From: AC-69 sp036519575
Lineage (GTDB): Bacteria; Actinomycetota; UBA4738; HRBIN12
Reading direction: 5' to 3'
Length of the DNA stretch: 38,020 nt
Assembly (NCBI GenBank): GCA_036519575.1
Contig: DATDKZ010000158.1
Coordinates: 1-38,020 of the forward strand
Made by a program: the position numbers and the translations under genes. Shown here one piece after another: positions 24,610-33,599 of the stretch (the first letter of the stretch is position 1; every line of letters starts with the position of its first letter). The notes beneath the pieces are model-generated. The model did not search any database and was not told the DNA's origin. It saw nothing but the letters and a program-made list of their open reading frames with translations.

Positions 24610-26142
24610 ATGGAATCGGCATTGGTGGTGATCGGAGTCTTCGTGTCCGGCGTCGCGCTGGGCTTCCTGATCAGGGCGGCGTTCGCCCAGACCAAGGCCC
24701 TGAGTGCGGAGTCCCGGGCCCAGAAGGTCATCCTCGAGGCAGAGCGGGAGGCGGAGAAGCTCACCCGCGAGGCGCTCGGGGAGGTCAAGGACGAGATCAG
24801 CGGCATGCGGAGGGAAGCGGAGCAGGAGGTCCGCACCCGACGTGAGGAGATGAAGCGTTCGGAGCAGCGCCTCAGCCAGAAGGAGGAGGCGATCGAGAAG
24901 AAGCTCGCCGACGTTGAGACTCGAGCGACGGAGATGGACGACCGCGACACGAAGCTCCAGAAGGTGCGCCAGCAGCTGGAGCGGTCGGCCGAGCAGCATC
25001 GCGAGCAGCTGGAGGCCGTGGCAAGGATGACGTCCCAAGAGGCGAGGGAGGCCCTGGTCACCCAGGTCGTGGACGAGGCGAAGCGCCAGGCCATGGCCAC
25101 CGTCCGGGAGATCGAGAACCTCGCCCGTGAGGAGGGCGAGGAGCGCGCTCGGAAGATCGTCACGATCGCCATCCAGCGCGTCGCCTCGGAGCAGACCGCG
25201 GAGTCGACCGTCTCGGTGTTCTCACTCCCGTCGGAGGACATGAAGGGCCGGATCATCGGCCGGGAGGGCCGGAACATTCGGGCCTTCGAGTCGGTGACCG
25301 GGGTGAACCTCATCATCGACGACACCCCCGAGGCCGTGGTGCTGTCGTGCTTCGACCCCGTCCGGCGCGAGACGGCCCGCATGACGTTGGAGAAGCTCGT
25401 GTCGGACGGCCGGATCCACCCCGCCCGGATCGAGGAGACGTTCGAGCGGTCGAAGAAGGAGATCGACGAGCAGATCAAGCGGGCCGGCGAGGAGGCGGTG
25501 ATGGAGGTCGGGGTCACCGATATGCATCCCGACCTGGTGAAGCTCCTCGGCCGGCTCCAGTTCCGGACCTCCTATGGGCAGAACGTCCTGAAGCACCTGG
25601 TCGAGTCGGCTCACATCGCCGGCTCCATCGCCGCCGAGCTCGGCCTGGATCAGCGGGTCCCCAAGCGGGGCGCGCTGCTGCACGACATCGGCAAGGCGGT
25701 GACCCACGAGGTCGAGGGGTCCCACGCCATCATCGGCGCGGAGATCGCCCGCCGGCTGCGAGAGGCCCCCGAGGTCGTGCACTGCATCGAGTCCCACCAC
25801 GGTGAGGTGGAGCAGCGGACGATCGAAGCCGTCCTGGCCCAGATCGCCGACGGCATCTCGGGCGGACGGCCCGGAGCGCGGCGGGAGAGCCTGGAGACCT
25901 ACATCAAGCGCCTCGAGCGGCTGGAGGAGATCTGCTCCTCCTACCCCGGGGTGGAGAAGACCTACGCCATGCAGGCCGGGCGGGAGGTTCGCGTGATGGT
26001 CAAGCCTGGCGACATCGACGACCTCCAGGCCCAGGTGATGGCCCGCGACATCGCCAAGCAGGTGGAGGAGGAGCTCCAGTACCCGGGTCAGATCAAGATC
26101 ACCGTGGTGCGCGAGACCCGGTCGGTCGAGTTCGCGCGGTGA
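24610..26142 (+). CDS. rny: ribonuclease Y
   Basis: A 510-residue membrane-anchored endoribonuclease that starts mRNA decay in many Gram-positives. An N-terminal transmembrane helix (about 5-24) is followed by a long charged coiled coil (about 35-180), a KH domain (SEDMKGRIIGREGRNIRAFE, then TGVNLIIDDTPEAVVLS) and an HD domain with catalytic HD in LLHDIGKA (His358, Asp359) and ESHHGEVE. Length and order are those of B. subtilis RNase Y. The start is ATG 24610 with GGAGG 8 bases upstream. A strong terminator stands directly in front, implying regulated expression. Most well-studied Actinomycetota use RNase E, so RNase Y is a useful taxonomic hint. Confidence 0.97.
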   Translation: MESALVVIGVFVSGVALGFLIRAAFAQTKALSAESRAQKVILEAEREAEKLTREALGEVKDEISGMRREAEQEVRTRREEMKRSEQRLSQKEEAIEKKLADVETRATEMDDRDTKLQKVRQQLERSAEQHREQLEAVARMTSQEAREALVTQVVDEAKRQAMATVREIENLAREEGEERARKIVTIAIQRVASEQTAESTVSVFSLPSEDMKGRIIGREGRNIRAFESVTGVNLIIDDTPEAVVLSCFDPVRRETARMTLEKLVSDGRIHPARIEETFERSKKEIDEQIKRAGEEAVMEVGVTDMHPDLVKLLGRLQFRTSYGQNVLKHLVESAHIAGSIAAELGLDQRVPKRGALLHDIGKAVTHEVEGSHAIIGAEIARRLREAPEVVHCIESHHGEVEQRTIEAVLAQIADGISGGRPGARRESLETYIKRLERLEEICSSYPGVEKTYAMQAGREVRVMVKPGDIDDLQAQVMARDIAKQVEEELQYPGQIKITVVRETRSVEFAR

Positions 26143-26161
26143 TCAGCGCTCCCCGGGGGGG

Positions 26162-26167
26162 TAGCCT
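26162..26167 (+). promoter_or_regulatory. -10 box (TAGCCT) before miaB
   Basis: TAGCCT lies in the short rny-miaB gap, 9 bases before ATG 26177 and only 3 before an in-frame GTG (26171). A start at 26177 fits a near-leaderless transcript better. The -35 is not clear. Confidence 0.4.
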
Positions 26168-26176
26168 GAGGTGGCC

Positions 26177-27547
26177 ATGAGCGGCGGGTACCTGATCCGC
26201 ACCTTCGGGTGCCAGATGAACGAGCACGACTCCGAGCGGATCGCCGGATTGCTCGAGTCCGACGGCTTGGTCCGAGCGCACGACGCAGCCGAGGCCCAGG
26301 TGGTCGTGTTGAACACGTGCGCCGTGCGGGAGAACGCCGACAATCGGCTGTATGGCAACCTCGGACACCTCCGACCGCTGAAGCAGGCGAACCCGCGCCT
26401 GCGGATCGTGGTGGCGGGGTGCCTCGCCCAGAAGGACCGCGGCCAGATCCAGGAGCGGGCGCCGTGGGTCGACGTGGTCGTCGGAACCCACGCGTTGCCC
26501 GGGTTGCTCAAGCTCCTGCGGCTGGCGGAGACCGAGGGCCCCCAGATGGACGTCCGGGAGTTCACGGAGGTGTTCCCCAGCGCGCTGCCCGCCAGACGGG
26601 AGGTGGCCCACCACGCCTGGGTGTCGATCGCGATGGGATGCGACAACCACTGCACGTTCTGCATCGTGCCCCTCGTCCGGGGGCCGCAGCTGTCGCGGGA
26701 GATCGGCGATGTCCTGGCTGAGGTCCAGGGCTTGGCCCGTCGTGGGGTCGTGGAGGTCACGCTCCTCGGCCAGAACGTGAACACCTACGGGCGGGACCTC
26801 ACGGTGCCGGGATCGAGCAGGCGCCCGCTGTTCGCGGAACTGCTTCGGGCCGTGAACGCCGTCGAGGGGCTCCGCCGCATCCGATTCACCAGCCCGCACC
26901 CCCACGACTTCACCCCCGACGTCGTCGAGTCCATGGCGGACTGCGAGAAGGTGTGCGAGCACATCCACTTCCCGCTCCAATCGGGCTCGGACCGGATCCT
27001 TCGCGCGATGCAGCGGTCCTACCGGAGCGAGCGGTACCTCTCCTGGCTGGATCGGATCCGTGAGGCCATCCCGGGTGTGGCCGTCACGACCGACATCATC
27101 GTGGGCTTCCCCGGAGAGACCGAGGAGGACTTCCGGGGCACGCTCGATGTGGTGAGCGCCGCACGGTTCGACCAGGCGTACACGTTCCAGTACTCGTCTC
27201 GGCCCGGGACCCCGGCGGCCACGATGCCGGACCAGATCCCCAAGGAGGTCGTCCAGGAGCGGTTCGACCGTCTCGTCCAGGTGCAGGAATCGATCTCGCT
27301 CGAGCGTATGCGGGAGACGGTCGGTGGCACGTACGAGGTCCTGGTGGAGGGCGTGGGTCGAAAGGGTGGGGTCCAGGGTCGGACCCGGACCAACAAGGTG
27401 GTGCACGTGCCGGGGACGATCGGTCCCGGAATGTTCGTCGACGTCCGGATCGTGGCCGCGCACCCGCACCACCTCGCCGGCGAGGTGATTGGGGCGACCG
27501 GGTCGGCCGCGGCGGGCTCGCCCCGCGAGCCCGTCGCCGCCCGCTGA
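26177..27547 (+). CDS. miaB: tRNA-2-methylthio-N6-dimethylallyladenosine synthase
   Basis: A 456-residue radical-SAM methylthiotransferase that adds the 2-methylthio group to i6A37 of tRNAs reading UNN codons. The N-terminal UPF0004 domain carries the three cysteines of the auxiliary Fe-S cluster (Cys12, Cys48, Cys82). The radical-SAM motif is CDNHCTFC (Cys155, 159, 162), followed by LLGQNVNTYG, RFTSPHPHDF and HFPLQSGSD. A C-terminal TRAM domain recognises tRNA (about 370-440). The usual post-motif RG sequence reads VRGPQLSRE. ATG 26177 is preferred to GTG 26171. It overlaps miaA by one base, and the two enzymes act in sequence on the same nucleotide. Confidence 0.95.
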   Translation: MSGGYLIRTFGCQMNEHDSERIAGLLESDGLVRAHDAAEAQVVVLNTCAVRENADNRLYGNLGHLRPLKQANPRLRIVVAGCLAQKDRGQIQERAPWVDVVVGTHALPGLLKLLRLAETEGPQMDVREFTEVFPSALPARREVAHHAWVSIAMGCDNHCTFCIVPLVRGPQLSREIGDVLAEVQGLARRGVVEVTLLGQNVNTYGRDLTVPGSSRRPLFAELLRAVNAVEGLRRIRFTSPHPHDFTPDVVESMADCEKVCEHIHFPLQSGSDRILRAMQRSYRSERYLSWLDRIREAIPGVAVTTDIIVGFPGETEEDFRGTLDVVSAARFDQAYTFQYSSRPGTPAATMPDQIPKEVVQERFDRLVQVQESISLERMRETVGGTYEVLVEGVGRKGGVQGRTRTNKVVHVPGTIGPGMFVDVRIVAAHPHHLAGEVIGATGSAAAGSPREPVAAR

Positions 27548-28473
27548 TGGCTGGCGCCCAACCGCTCCTCGCACTCGTCGGACCTACCGCCTCTGGCAAG
27601 AGCGAGGCGGCCGTGGCCCTCACCGGGCGGTTGGACGCCGAGATCGTCTCCGTGGACTCGATGCTGGTGTACCGGGGGATGGATGTGGGGACGGCAAAGC
27701 CGACCCCGGCGGAGCGAGCGAGGATCCCGCATCACCTGGTGGACGTGGCCGAGCCCGAGGAGGCGTTCTCGGTGGCTCGGTACCAGCAGCTCGCACGGGC
27801 CGTGGTCGAGGACGTCGATGCGCGCGGTCATCGGTTGCTGTTGGTCGGCGGCTCCGGCCTGTACTTCCGGGCGATCGTCGATGAGCTCGAGTTCCCCGCA
27901 ACCGACCGGGAGGCCCGCGAGGAGCTTTGGGCCGAGGCCGAGGTTCTCGGACCGGATCGCCTGCATCGCCGCCTGGAGGAGCTCGATCCGGCCGCCGCCG
28001 CCCGCATCGAGCCGACCAACGTCCGACGGACCGTTCGGGCACTCGAGGTGTCCGCGGTCACCGGGCGCCCGTTCTCGAGCTACGCGGCCCGGTGGGAGAG
28101 CTACCCGGACGAACGCGTTCGGGCCGCGGGGATCGACGTTCCACGCGACGTCCTGGCTCGGCGTATCGAGGCGCGTGTCCAAGCGATGGTCGATACCGGC
28201 CTGCTCGACGAGGTGCGGGAGCTCCTCGGCCGGGGTCTGTTCGGATGGCTGACCGCCAGTCGGGCCATCGGGTACGCTGAATTCGCTGGACACCTCCGGG
28301 GTGAGATGACGCGTGCGGAGGCAACCGCTGAGACGGTGAGGCGGACGAGGGAACTGGCCCGACGCCAGATGGTCTGGTTCCGACGAGACCCCCGGATCCG
28401 GTGGTTCGCCGCCGGCGAGCGCGGCGCGATCGACGTGGTGGACGAGCTGACGGAGTACCTCCATGGTGACTGA
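27547..28473 (+). CDS. miaA: tRNA dimethylallyltransferase
   Basis: A 308-residue enzyme that transfers the dimethylallyl group to A37 of tRNA, the step before MiaB. The P-loop is GPTASGKS (12-19), followed by VSVDSMLVYRGMDVGTAKP (substrate/Asp region), HHLVDVAEP, the LVGGSGLYFRA motif, the tRNA-contacting segment NVRRTVRALEV and the C-terminal LTASRAIGYAEF, RELARRQMVWFRR. It starts on the last base of the miaB stop (TGATG), so the two are translationally coupled. The end overlaps the dapF start by 11 bases. Confidence 0.96.
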   Translation: MAGAQPLLALVGPTASGKSEAAVALTGRLDAEIVSVDSMLVYRGMDVGTAKPTPAERARIPHHLVDVAEPEEAFSVARYQQLARAVVEDVDARGHRLLLVGGSGLYFRAIVDELEFPATDREAREELWAEAEVLGPDRLHRRLEELDPAAAARIEPTNVRRTVRALEVSAVTGRPFSSYAARWESYPDERVRAAGIDVPRDVLARRIEARVQAMVDTGLLDEVRELLGRGLFGWLTASRAIGYAEFAGHLRGEMTRAEATAETVRRTRELARRQMVWFRRDPRIRWFAAGERGAIDVVDELTEYLHGD

Positions 28474-29335
28474 ACTGCGGGTCTGGAAGTACCACGGGAC
28501 CGGCAACGACTTCGTCATGCTCGAGGATCTCGATGGCCAACGCGCGCTGTCCTCCGAGCTCGTCGCGGCGCTGTGCGACCGGCGGTTCGGCGTAGGAGCC
28601 GACGGCGTGATCCGCGTGACCGCCGATGTCGCCGGGAGTGACTTCTTCATGGACTACTGGAACGCCGACGGGAGCGTGGCGGAGATGTGCGGCAACGGCG
28701 TGCGATGCCTGGCCAAACTCGTGTACGAGCGGGGGCACACGCGCCGGACCGAGCTCGACATCGGGACCCGCGACGGCGTGAAGCACGTCTCGCTGGATGT
28801 GGGGGAGGGCGTGGTTCGATCGGTGACCGTGGGGATGGGTCCGCCGGCCTTCGCCCGCTCGCGGATCCCGATGCGGGGCCCGTCCGACGAGCCGTATCTC
28901 GCGGAGCCATTCGAGGTGCTGGGTCATACGTTCAAGGCGAGCGCGGTGTCGATGGGCAACCCCCATCTCGTCCTGTTCGTGGACGATGACCCCGCCCGGT
29001 CGGACGTGGCCAGGATCGGCCCCGCCGCCGAGAACGACGCAATGTTCCCTGAGAAGGCGAACGTGGAATTCGTCGCGGTGGCCGGTGACGGGCTGAGCGC
29101 CCGGGTGTGGGAGCGAGGCGTTGGGGAGACCATGGCCTGCGGGACCGGGGCCTGCGCGGCGCTCGTGGCCGCGAACGAGGCTGGCCTCGTCCCCCTCCGT
29201 TCGGAGGTTCGGTTCCCCGGAGGCACCGTGACCGTGGAGCGGACCGCCGAGGACGTCCTGCTGACCGGACCGGCCGAGCGCGTATTCCAGGCCACGCTCG
29301 ATGATGCCTGGCTGCGGTCGCGAGGGCTGGAGTGA
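28463..29335 (+). CDS. dapF: diaminopimelate epimerase
   Basis: A 290-residue PLP-independent epimerase that converts LL- to meso-diaminopimelate. Both catalytic cysteines are present: Cys76 in AEMCGNGVRC and Cys226 in MACGTGAC. Other signatures are KYHGTGNDFV at the N-terminus, FMDYWNADGS, and SMGNPHLV. ATG 28463 overlaps miaA by 11 bases; GTG 28466 is an almost equivalent alternative. Its stop overlaps the GTG start of the LL-DAP aminotransferase gene, which makes its substrate, so the last two steps of the pathway are adjacent and coupled. Confidence 0.96.
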   Translation: MVTELRVWKYHGTGNDFVMLEDLDGQRALSSELVAALCDRRFGVGADGVIRVTADVAGSDFFMDYWNADGSVAEMCGNGVRCLAKLVYERGHTRRTELDIGTRDGVKHVSLDVGEGVVRSVTVGMGPPAFARSRIPMRGPSDEPYLAEPFEVLGHTFKASAVSMGNPHLVLFVDDDPARSDVARIGPAAENDAMFPEKANVEFVAVAGDGLSARVWERGVGETMACGTGACAALVAANEAGLVPLRSEVRFPGGTVTVERTAEDVLLTGPAERVFQATLDDAWLRSRGLE

Positions 29336-30489
29336 GGGTCGCCCGGCGGATCGAGTCGCTGCCTCCCTACCTGTTCGCGGTGTTGGACGGCAAGCTGGCG
29401 GCGAAGCGTGCGGAAGGGGTCGACGTGATCTCCCTCGGCGTGGGCGATCCCGACATGCCTACACCAACGCACATCGTGGAGGCCATGCGGGAGGCCGTGC
29501 ACGATCCGGCCACCCATCGGTATCCCTCCTATTGGGGGAGCATCGAGTTCCGCGAGGCGGTAGCCGCCTGGTACCGGAGCCGGTTCGGCGTGGACCTCGA
29601 TCCCACGGCCGAGGTGCTCGCCCTCATCGGCTCGAAAGAGGGCCTCGGCCACCTGCCGGTCGCGTTCGTCGATCCGGGCGACGAGACGCTCGTCCCCGAC
29701 CCCGGCTACCCCGTCTACGGGGTCTCGACCCGCCTGGCGGGCGGCACGCCGGTGCCGCTCCCGCTCCTGGCCGACGAGGGCTACCAACCCGACCTCGACG
29801 GCGCGCCCGTCTCCGGCCGGACCAGGATGTTGTGGCTGAACTACCCGAGTAACCCCACCGCCGCCGTCGCCGAGGGGCCCACCTTCGAGCGGGCGGTGGC
29901 GTTCGCCCGCCGGCATGACCTGTTGCTCGCCCACGACGCCGCGTACTCGGAGATCACGTTCGACGGTTACGTCGCACCGTCGATCCTCCAGGTTCCCGGG
30001 GCGAAGGACGTTGCGCTGGAGTTCGGCTCGACGTCGAAGTTCTACAACATGACCGGATGGAGGATCGGATGGTGTGCGGGGAGCGCGGAGGCCATCCGGG
30101 CGCTGTCGGTGGTGAAGACCAACCTGGACTCGGGCCAGTTCACGGCGATCCAGCGGGCGGCCATCGCCGCGCTCACCGGACCCCAGGACCATCTGGACGA
30201 GCTCCGCGCTGTGTACCAGCGAAGGCGCGACGTGGTGGTGGGCACGCTGAACTCGCTCGGGTGGTCCCTCAAGGCACCCCTCGGGTCGGTCTATGTGTGG
30301 GCGCCAACACGCGACGGGATGTCCTCGGTCGACTTCGCCGACCTGCTGCTCGATCGGGCCGGCGTGTTCGTGGCCCCGGGCAACGGGTATGGGGAGTGCG
30401 GCGAGGGTTATGTCCGGTTCTCGCTGACCGCGCCGGACGAGCGGCTGGCAGAGGCCATGGACCGCATCGCCCGGGTACTCGCCCGATGA
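29332..30489 (+). CDS. dapL: LL-diaminopimelate aminotransferase (class I/II PLP enzyme)
   Basis: A 385-residue fold-type I aminotransferase. The PLP lysine is Lys236 in GSTSKFYNMTGWRIGW. The N-terminal RIESLPPYLFAVLDGK, ISLGVGDPDMPTPTHI and the YPSNPT motif (171-176) match the LL-DAP-aminotransferase branch, which converts tetrahydrodipicolinate to LL-diaminopimelate in one step. The assignment over a general aspartate/alanine aminotransferase rests on these segments and on its coupling to dapF (GTGA overlap); dapA and dapB are also in the window. A DapC-type succinyl-DAP aminotransferase is the main alternative. Its stop overlaps the hflX start (ATGA). Confidence 0.85.
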   Translation: MRVARRIESLPPYLFAVLDGKLAAKRAEGVDVISLGVGDPDMPTPTHIVEAMREAVHDPATHRYPSYWGSIEFREAVAAWYRSRFGVDLDPTAEVLALIGSKEGLGHLPVAFVDPGDETLVPDPGYPVYGVSTRLAGGTPVPLPLLADEGYQPDLDGAPVSGRTRMLWLNYPSNPTAAVAEGPTFERAVAFARRHDLLLAHDAAYSEITFDGYVAPSILQVPGAKDVALEFGSTSKFYNMTGWRIGWCAGSAEAIRALSVVKTNLDSGQFTAIQRAAIAALTGPQDHLDELRAVYQRRRDVVVGTLNSLGWSLKAPLGSVYVWAPTRDGMSSVDFADLLLDRAGVFVAPGNGYGECGEGYVRFSLTAPDERLAEAMDRIARVLAR

Positions 30490-31817
30490 CCCAACGCAAC
30501 GGGAAGCGACGCCGGGCGACCGTCCTCGAGTCTCCCCTCTCGGCCACGTGGACGCCTCGGGTCCGTGAGCGAGCCGTCTTGGTCGGGGTGGGGCGGGGGA
30601 TCGACGCGTCGGATCTCGACGAGCTGGCCGCCCTGGCCGACTCGGCGGGGGCCGAGCCGATTGCGCGCATCGTCCAGACCCGGTCCGACCCCGATCCGGC
30701 GACGTTCGTGGGCAAGGGCAAGCTCGAGGAGATCCACCGGGAGGTCCATTCGACCGGAGCCGACGCGGTGATCCTGGACGGCGAGCTCACGCCGGGCCAG
30801 CTCCGGAACCTGGAGGGGCGGCTGGGGACCAAGGTGATCGACCGGACCGCGCTGATCCTGGACATCTTCGCCCTGCACGCCAGGTCCCGGGAGGGCAAGG
30901 CACAGGTCGAGCTGGCGCAACTCAACTACCTCCTGCCCAGGCTCCGGGGCTGGGGCGAAGCCATGTCCCGGCTGGGGGGCGGCATCGGGACCCGCGGGCC
31001 GGGCGAGACGAAGCTCGAGGTGGACCGGCAACACATCAAGCGGCGGATCTCCAAGCTCCGGCGGGACATGAAGGACCTGGCGCGGACACGCGACGTGAAG
31101 CGGGCCCGCCGCGAAGGGTCCGGCATCCAGCAGATCGCCATCGCGGGCTACACGAACGCGGGCAAGTCAACGCTCATGAACACGCTCACGGAGGCAGGCG
31201 TCCTGGTGGCGGACCAGCTGTTCGCCACGCTCGACCCCACGATCCGGCGGATCGCCTTGCCCGGCGGGCGGCACGCGACGATCTCGGACACCGTGGGGTT
31301 CGTGAGCAAGCTGCCGCACGACCTGGTCGAGGCGTTCCGTTCGACTCTCGAGGAGGTGACCCGGGCCGACCTCGTGCTGCACGTCGCCGATGCCTCGTCA
31401 CCCGATGTCGAACACCAGGTCGATGCGGTTCGGAGCGTCCTGGGCGAGATCGGAGCGGGAGCGATCCCCGAAGTCCTCGCGCTCAACAAGGTGGACATGC
31501 TCTCCGAGATGGGCCGGGAGCGTGCGGCTCGGCGGTTCCCCGATGCCGTGCCCGTCTCGGCTCTCACCGGTGAGGGAACAGAGGCGCTCTTGGAACGCGT
31601 CGCCGTCGAGCTGCCGCGGCCCCCGGTCGAGGTCACGCTCCTCGTGCCGTACGGGCGGGACGAGGTGATCGCGCTCCTGTACCGAGATGCCGAGGTCCTG
31701 GACACGGAAGCGGGCGCCGATGGAACGCTCGTCCGGGCTCGGGTGGGTGAGCGCGAGCTCGCGGCCGTTGGGGACTACCTGGTCCACACACGGCGCCGCC
31801 GGGCCTCGGGCCTCTGA
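30486..31817 (+). CDS. hflX: ribosome-associated GTPase HflX
   Basis: A 443-residue GTPase that splits stalled or hibernating ribosomes, especially under stress. The N-terminal HflX domain (about 27-165) includes VGKGKLEEI, the ILDGELTPGQLRNLE region and the glycine-rich GGGIGTRGPGETKLEVDRQ (164-182). A helical linker leads to the G domain: G1 GYTNAGKS (221-228), G3 DTVGFV, G4 NKVD, and G5-like VSALTGEG. ATG 30486 overlaps the aminotransferase stop. The miaB-miaA-dapF-hflX order is typical of Actinomycetota, with dapL inserted here between dapF and hflX. Confidence 0.95.
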   Translation: MTQRNGKRRRATVLESPLSATWTPRVRERAVLVGVGRGIDASDLDELAALADSAGAEPIARIVQTRSDPDPATFVGKGKLEEIHREVHSTGADAVILDGELTPGQLRNLEGRLGTKVIDRTALILDIFALHARSREGKAQVELAQLNYLLPRLRGWGEAMSRLGGGIGTRGPGETKLEVDRQHIKRRISKLRRDMKDLARTRDVKRARREGSGIQQIAIAGYTNAGKSTLMNTLTEAGVLVADQLFATLDPTIRRIALPGGRHATISDTVGFVSKLPHDLVEAFRSTLEEVTRADLVLHVADASSPDVEHQVDAVRSVLGEIGAGAIPEVLALNKVDMLSEMGRERAARRFPDAVPVSALTGEGTEALLERVAVELPRPPVEVTLLVPYGRDEVIALLYRDAEVLDTEAGADGTLVRARVGERELAAVGDYLVHTRRRRASGL

Positions 31818-31847
31818 GCCGCTGAGCTCGTTGGCTGAACCGCCGGT

Positions 31848-32822
31848 TTACTGCGGCCCGATGGCCCACAGTCCCGGATCGTCCCAAGCGCCCGTGATCA
31901 CGCTGTCCGGGTTCTGACCTCGGGCCTCGGCGAACCGAAGGGCGAGGATCTGGAGGCGAACCGTGAGCGGGATCTGTGCCAGGAGGGGCGGCAGGTCGGC
32001 CGGCTCCGACAGAGCGGTGACCCGTATCCCTTCGCGCTCGGCCGCATCACCCACGGCCCTGACCATCCCGTTGGTGTCGGGAGGTGACAATGCGACGAGG
32101 TGATCGTCGGTTCCGAGCGGAACGGCAGAGCCGTGGAGCAGGTACTCGACGTCGTAGCCCTCGGCCAGGAAACGTGAGGCCTCGCGCAGCTTCAGCGCGC
32201 CCTCTCGCGCCGTGACCGATGCCGGCCCCTCCCCGAACAGCACGAGGAGGCGGCTTGGGGCGACGATCCGGTCGAGGCCCGGATCCGCGATGGCCTCCGC
32301 AACGGCCTGGGGTACCTTGGCGATCGCGTCGGGGCTCAAGCTCTCGGCACCCAGTGCGTTCGCGATGCGGGCCAGCAGCAGCAGGACAGCCGTGTAGCTC
32401 ACGGTGTACGTCTGCGATGTCTCCTTGGGAACAGTCTCCACCACATCGGGCAGCTCAGTGCCCTGACGGGTGAGGGCGAGCACGCGAACGCCGGCATCCT
32501 TGGCCTGCCGGTACGCGGCGGCGGCGTAGGCCGTCTCCTCGCCGGCGTTGTGGCTGATCAGGATCATCCCGTCGCGTGGATCGACCGGCGGCGCCCAGTT
32601 GACGAAGTGCATCGACGGGATGGCCTGAGCGCCTCGGCCCGCCTCGTACAGCATCGCTGCTCCGAGCTCGGCCGCATGAAGGCTCGTGCCCGTGCCCACC
32701 AACCAGATCCGCCGGCATTGGGCCAGCCGCTCGACGACATCGTGGCGGAGCGGATGCGCCGCCAGTCGATCGAGTTCCCGGGGTTGCGTACGGATCTGCC
32801 GCTCCAGCGCCGTCTCCGTCAT
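31848..32822 (-). CDS. SIS-domain sugar-phosphate isomerase-like protein
   Basis: A 324-residue protein with two SIS (sugar isomerase) domains, similar to the isomerase half of glucosamine-6-phosphate synthase (GlmS) and to AgaS/FrlB-type proteins, but without a glutaminase domain. Visible motifs are RIWLVGTGTSLHAAELGAAML, LISHNAGEETAYA, SQTYTVSYTAVLLLLARIA, and in the second domain LLVLFGEGPASVTAREGALKLREASR and AEGYDVEYLLHGSAVPL. It may bind or deaminate an amino sugar phosphate; the substrate is not assignable. The start is ATG 32822 with a strong SD (AGGAAAGGGGG). It is downstream of lexA on the same strand, 45 bases apart. Confidence 0.83.
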   Translation of the reverse strand: MTETALERQIRTQPRELDRLAAHPLRHDVVERLAQCRRIWLVGTGTSLHAAELGAAMLYEAGRGAQAIPSMHFVNWAPPVDPRDGMILISHNAGEETAYAAAAYRQAKDAGVRVLALTRQGTELPDVVETVPKETSQTYTVSYTAVLLLLARIANALGAESLSPDAIAKVPQAVAEAIADPGLDRIVAPSRLLVLFGEGPASVTAREGALKLREASRFLAEGYDVEYLLHGSAVPLGTDDHLVALSPPDTNGMVRAVGDAAEREGIRVTALSEPADLPPLLAQIPLTVRLQILALRFAEARGQNPDSVITGAWDDPGLWAIGPQ

Positions 32823-32840
32823 CGACGGCCCCCTTTCCTC

Positions 32841-32850
32841 TTCGTACGAA
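32841..32850. promoter_or_regulatory. palindrome TTCGTACGAA between lexA and the SIS gene
   Basis: A perfect 10-bp palindrome sits just upstream of the SIS gene's SD. A possible -10 (TAAGCT on the minus strand, 32870-32865) begins with the lexA stop codon 15 bases earlier. It does not fit the LexA box. It may be an operator for the SIS gene or may be chance. Confidence 0.3.
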
Positions 32851-32867
32851 AGGTATCGGCGCGGAGC

Positions 32868-33488
32868 TTAGAGTTTCCGAAGGACCGCCACGACTTTGCC
32901 CAGGATCCGCCCGTCGGTCATGGGGATGGGTTGGAAGGCTGGGTTTTCCGGATGCAGGGTCACCTTCCCGGCCCGCCGCCGAAGGCGCTTGATCGTCGCC
33001 TCTTCTTCCGCCGGCCCGGGTAGGAGGGCGGCCACGACGTCGCCGTCCCCCGCGCTGTCCTGCCGCCGGACCACCACCACATCGCCGTCCAGGATGCCCG
33101 CCCCGGTCATGGACTGACCGGCCACCCGGAGGGCGAAGTGCTCCCCGCCCTTGGCGAAGCCGACGGGGACCGTGAGGTACTCCTCGATGTTCTCGGTGGC
33201 AAGGACGGGCGTTCCGGCGGCGATGCGGCCCAGGACCGGGATGACCACCCCTTCGGGCCTCGTGCTCTCATCGGCGAGGCCGATGGCCCGGGGCTTGGTG
33301 GGGTCCTTGTGGAGCAGGCCCTTGCGCTCCAGGTTCGCCAACTGGCTGTGGACGCTGGAGGAGGACGTGAGGCCGACCGCCTCGCCGATCTCGCGGACGG
33401 TCGGTGGATAGCCTCGGTCCAGGACCGTGTCGGCGATGAACTCCACGATCCGCCGCTGCCGCGGCGTGAGGTCGTCGGTCTCGGCCAT
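32868..33488 (-). CDS. lexA: SOS repressor LexA
   Basis: A 206-residue S24-family repressor. The N-terminal winged helix (LTPRQRRIVEFIADTV, then PPTVREIGEAVGLTSSSSVHSQLANLERKGLL) binds SOS boxes. The self-cleavage site Ala91-Gly92 stands in VLGRIAAGTPV. The catalytic Ser126 (AGQSMTGAGILDGD) and Lys167 (EATIKRLRR) form the dyad activated by RecA filaments. The start is ATG 33488 with SD AGGGGGG. Its own promoter carries a LexA box, and the divergent yneA-like gene carries two more, so the gene is autoregulated. The frame stays open upstream to 34265, which is antisense to nrdR and not coding. Confidence 0.97.
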   Translation of the reverse strand: MAETDDLTPRQRRIVEFIADTVLDRGYPPTVREIGEAVGLTSSSSVHSQLANLERKGLLHKDPTKPRAIGLADESTRPEGVVIPVLGRIAAGTPVLATENIEEYLTVPVGFAKGGEHFALRVAGQSMTGAGILDGDVVVVRRQDSAGDGDVVAALLPGPAEEEATIKRLRRRAGKVTLHPENPAFQPIPMTDGRILGKVVAVLRKL

Positions 33489-33513
33489 GTCAGACCCCCC
33501 TCGTACGCTCCGG

Positions 33514-33553
33514 AGGCTAGCACGAGATGGCAAGGGGTTCAAACATATGTTCG
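33514..33553 (-). promoter_or_regulatory. lexA promoter with overlapping LexA box 1
   Basis: On the minus strand: -35 TTGAAC (33542-33537), a 17-base spacer and -10 TAGCCT (33519-33514), 25 bases before the lexA ATG. CAAACATATGTTCG (33540-33553, plus strand) overlaps the -35 and differs from the consensus CGAAC-N4-GTTCG at one base. LexA bound there would block its own promoter. Confidence 0.8.
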
Positions 33554-33564
33554 GTCTTCCCCTC

Positions 33565-33592
33565 TTGACCTCGAACAGGTGTTCGCTAGGAT
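33565..33592 (+). promoter_or_regulatory. yneA-like promoter with LexA box 2 in the spacer
   Basis: TTGACC (33565-33570), a 16-base spacer and TAGGAT (33587-33592), ending 7 bases before the ATG at 33600 (leaderless spacing, no SD). The spacer contains the perfect box CGAACAGGTGTTCG (33572-33585). The element has the same build as the recA promoter, including the shared string TTGACCTCGAACA. Confidence 0.85.
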
Positions 33593-33599
33593 GGGTTCC

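Noticed and set aside
32841..32850. TTCGTACGAA as a LexA box
   Set aside because: It lacks the GAAC-N4-GTTC arrangement present in the four accepted boxes.
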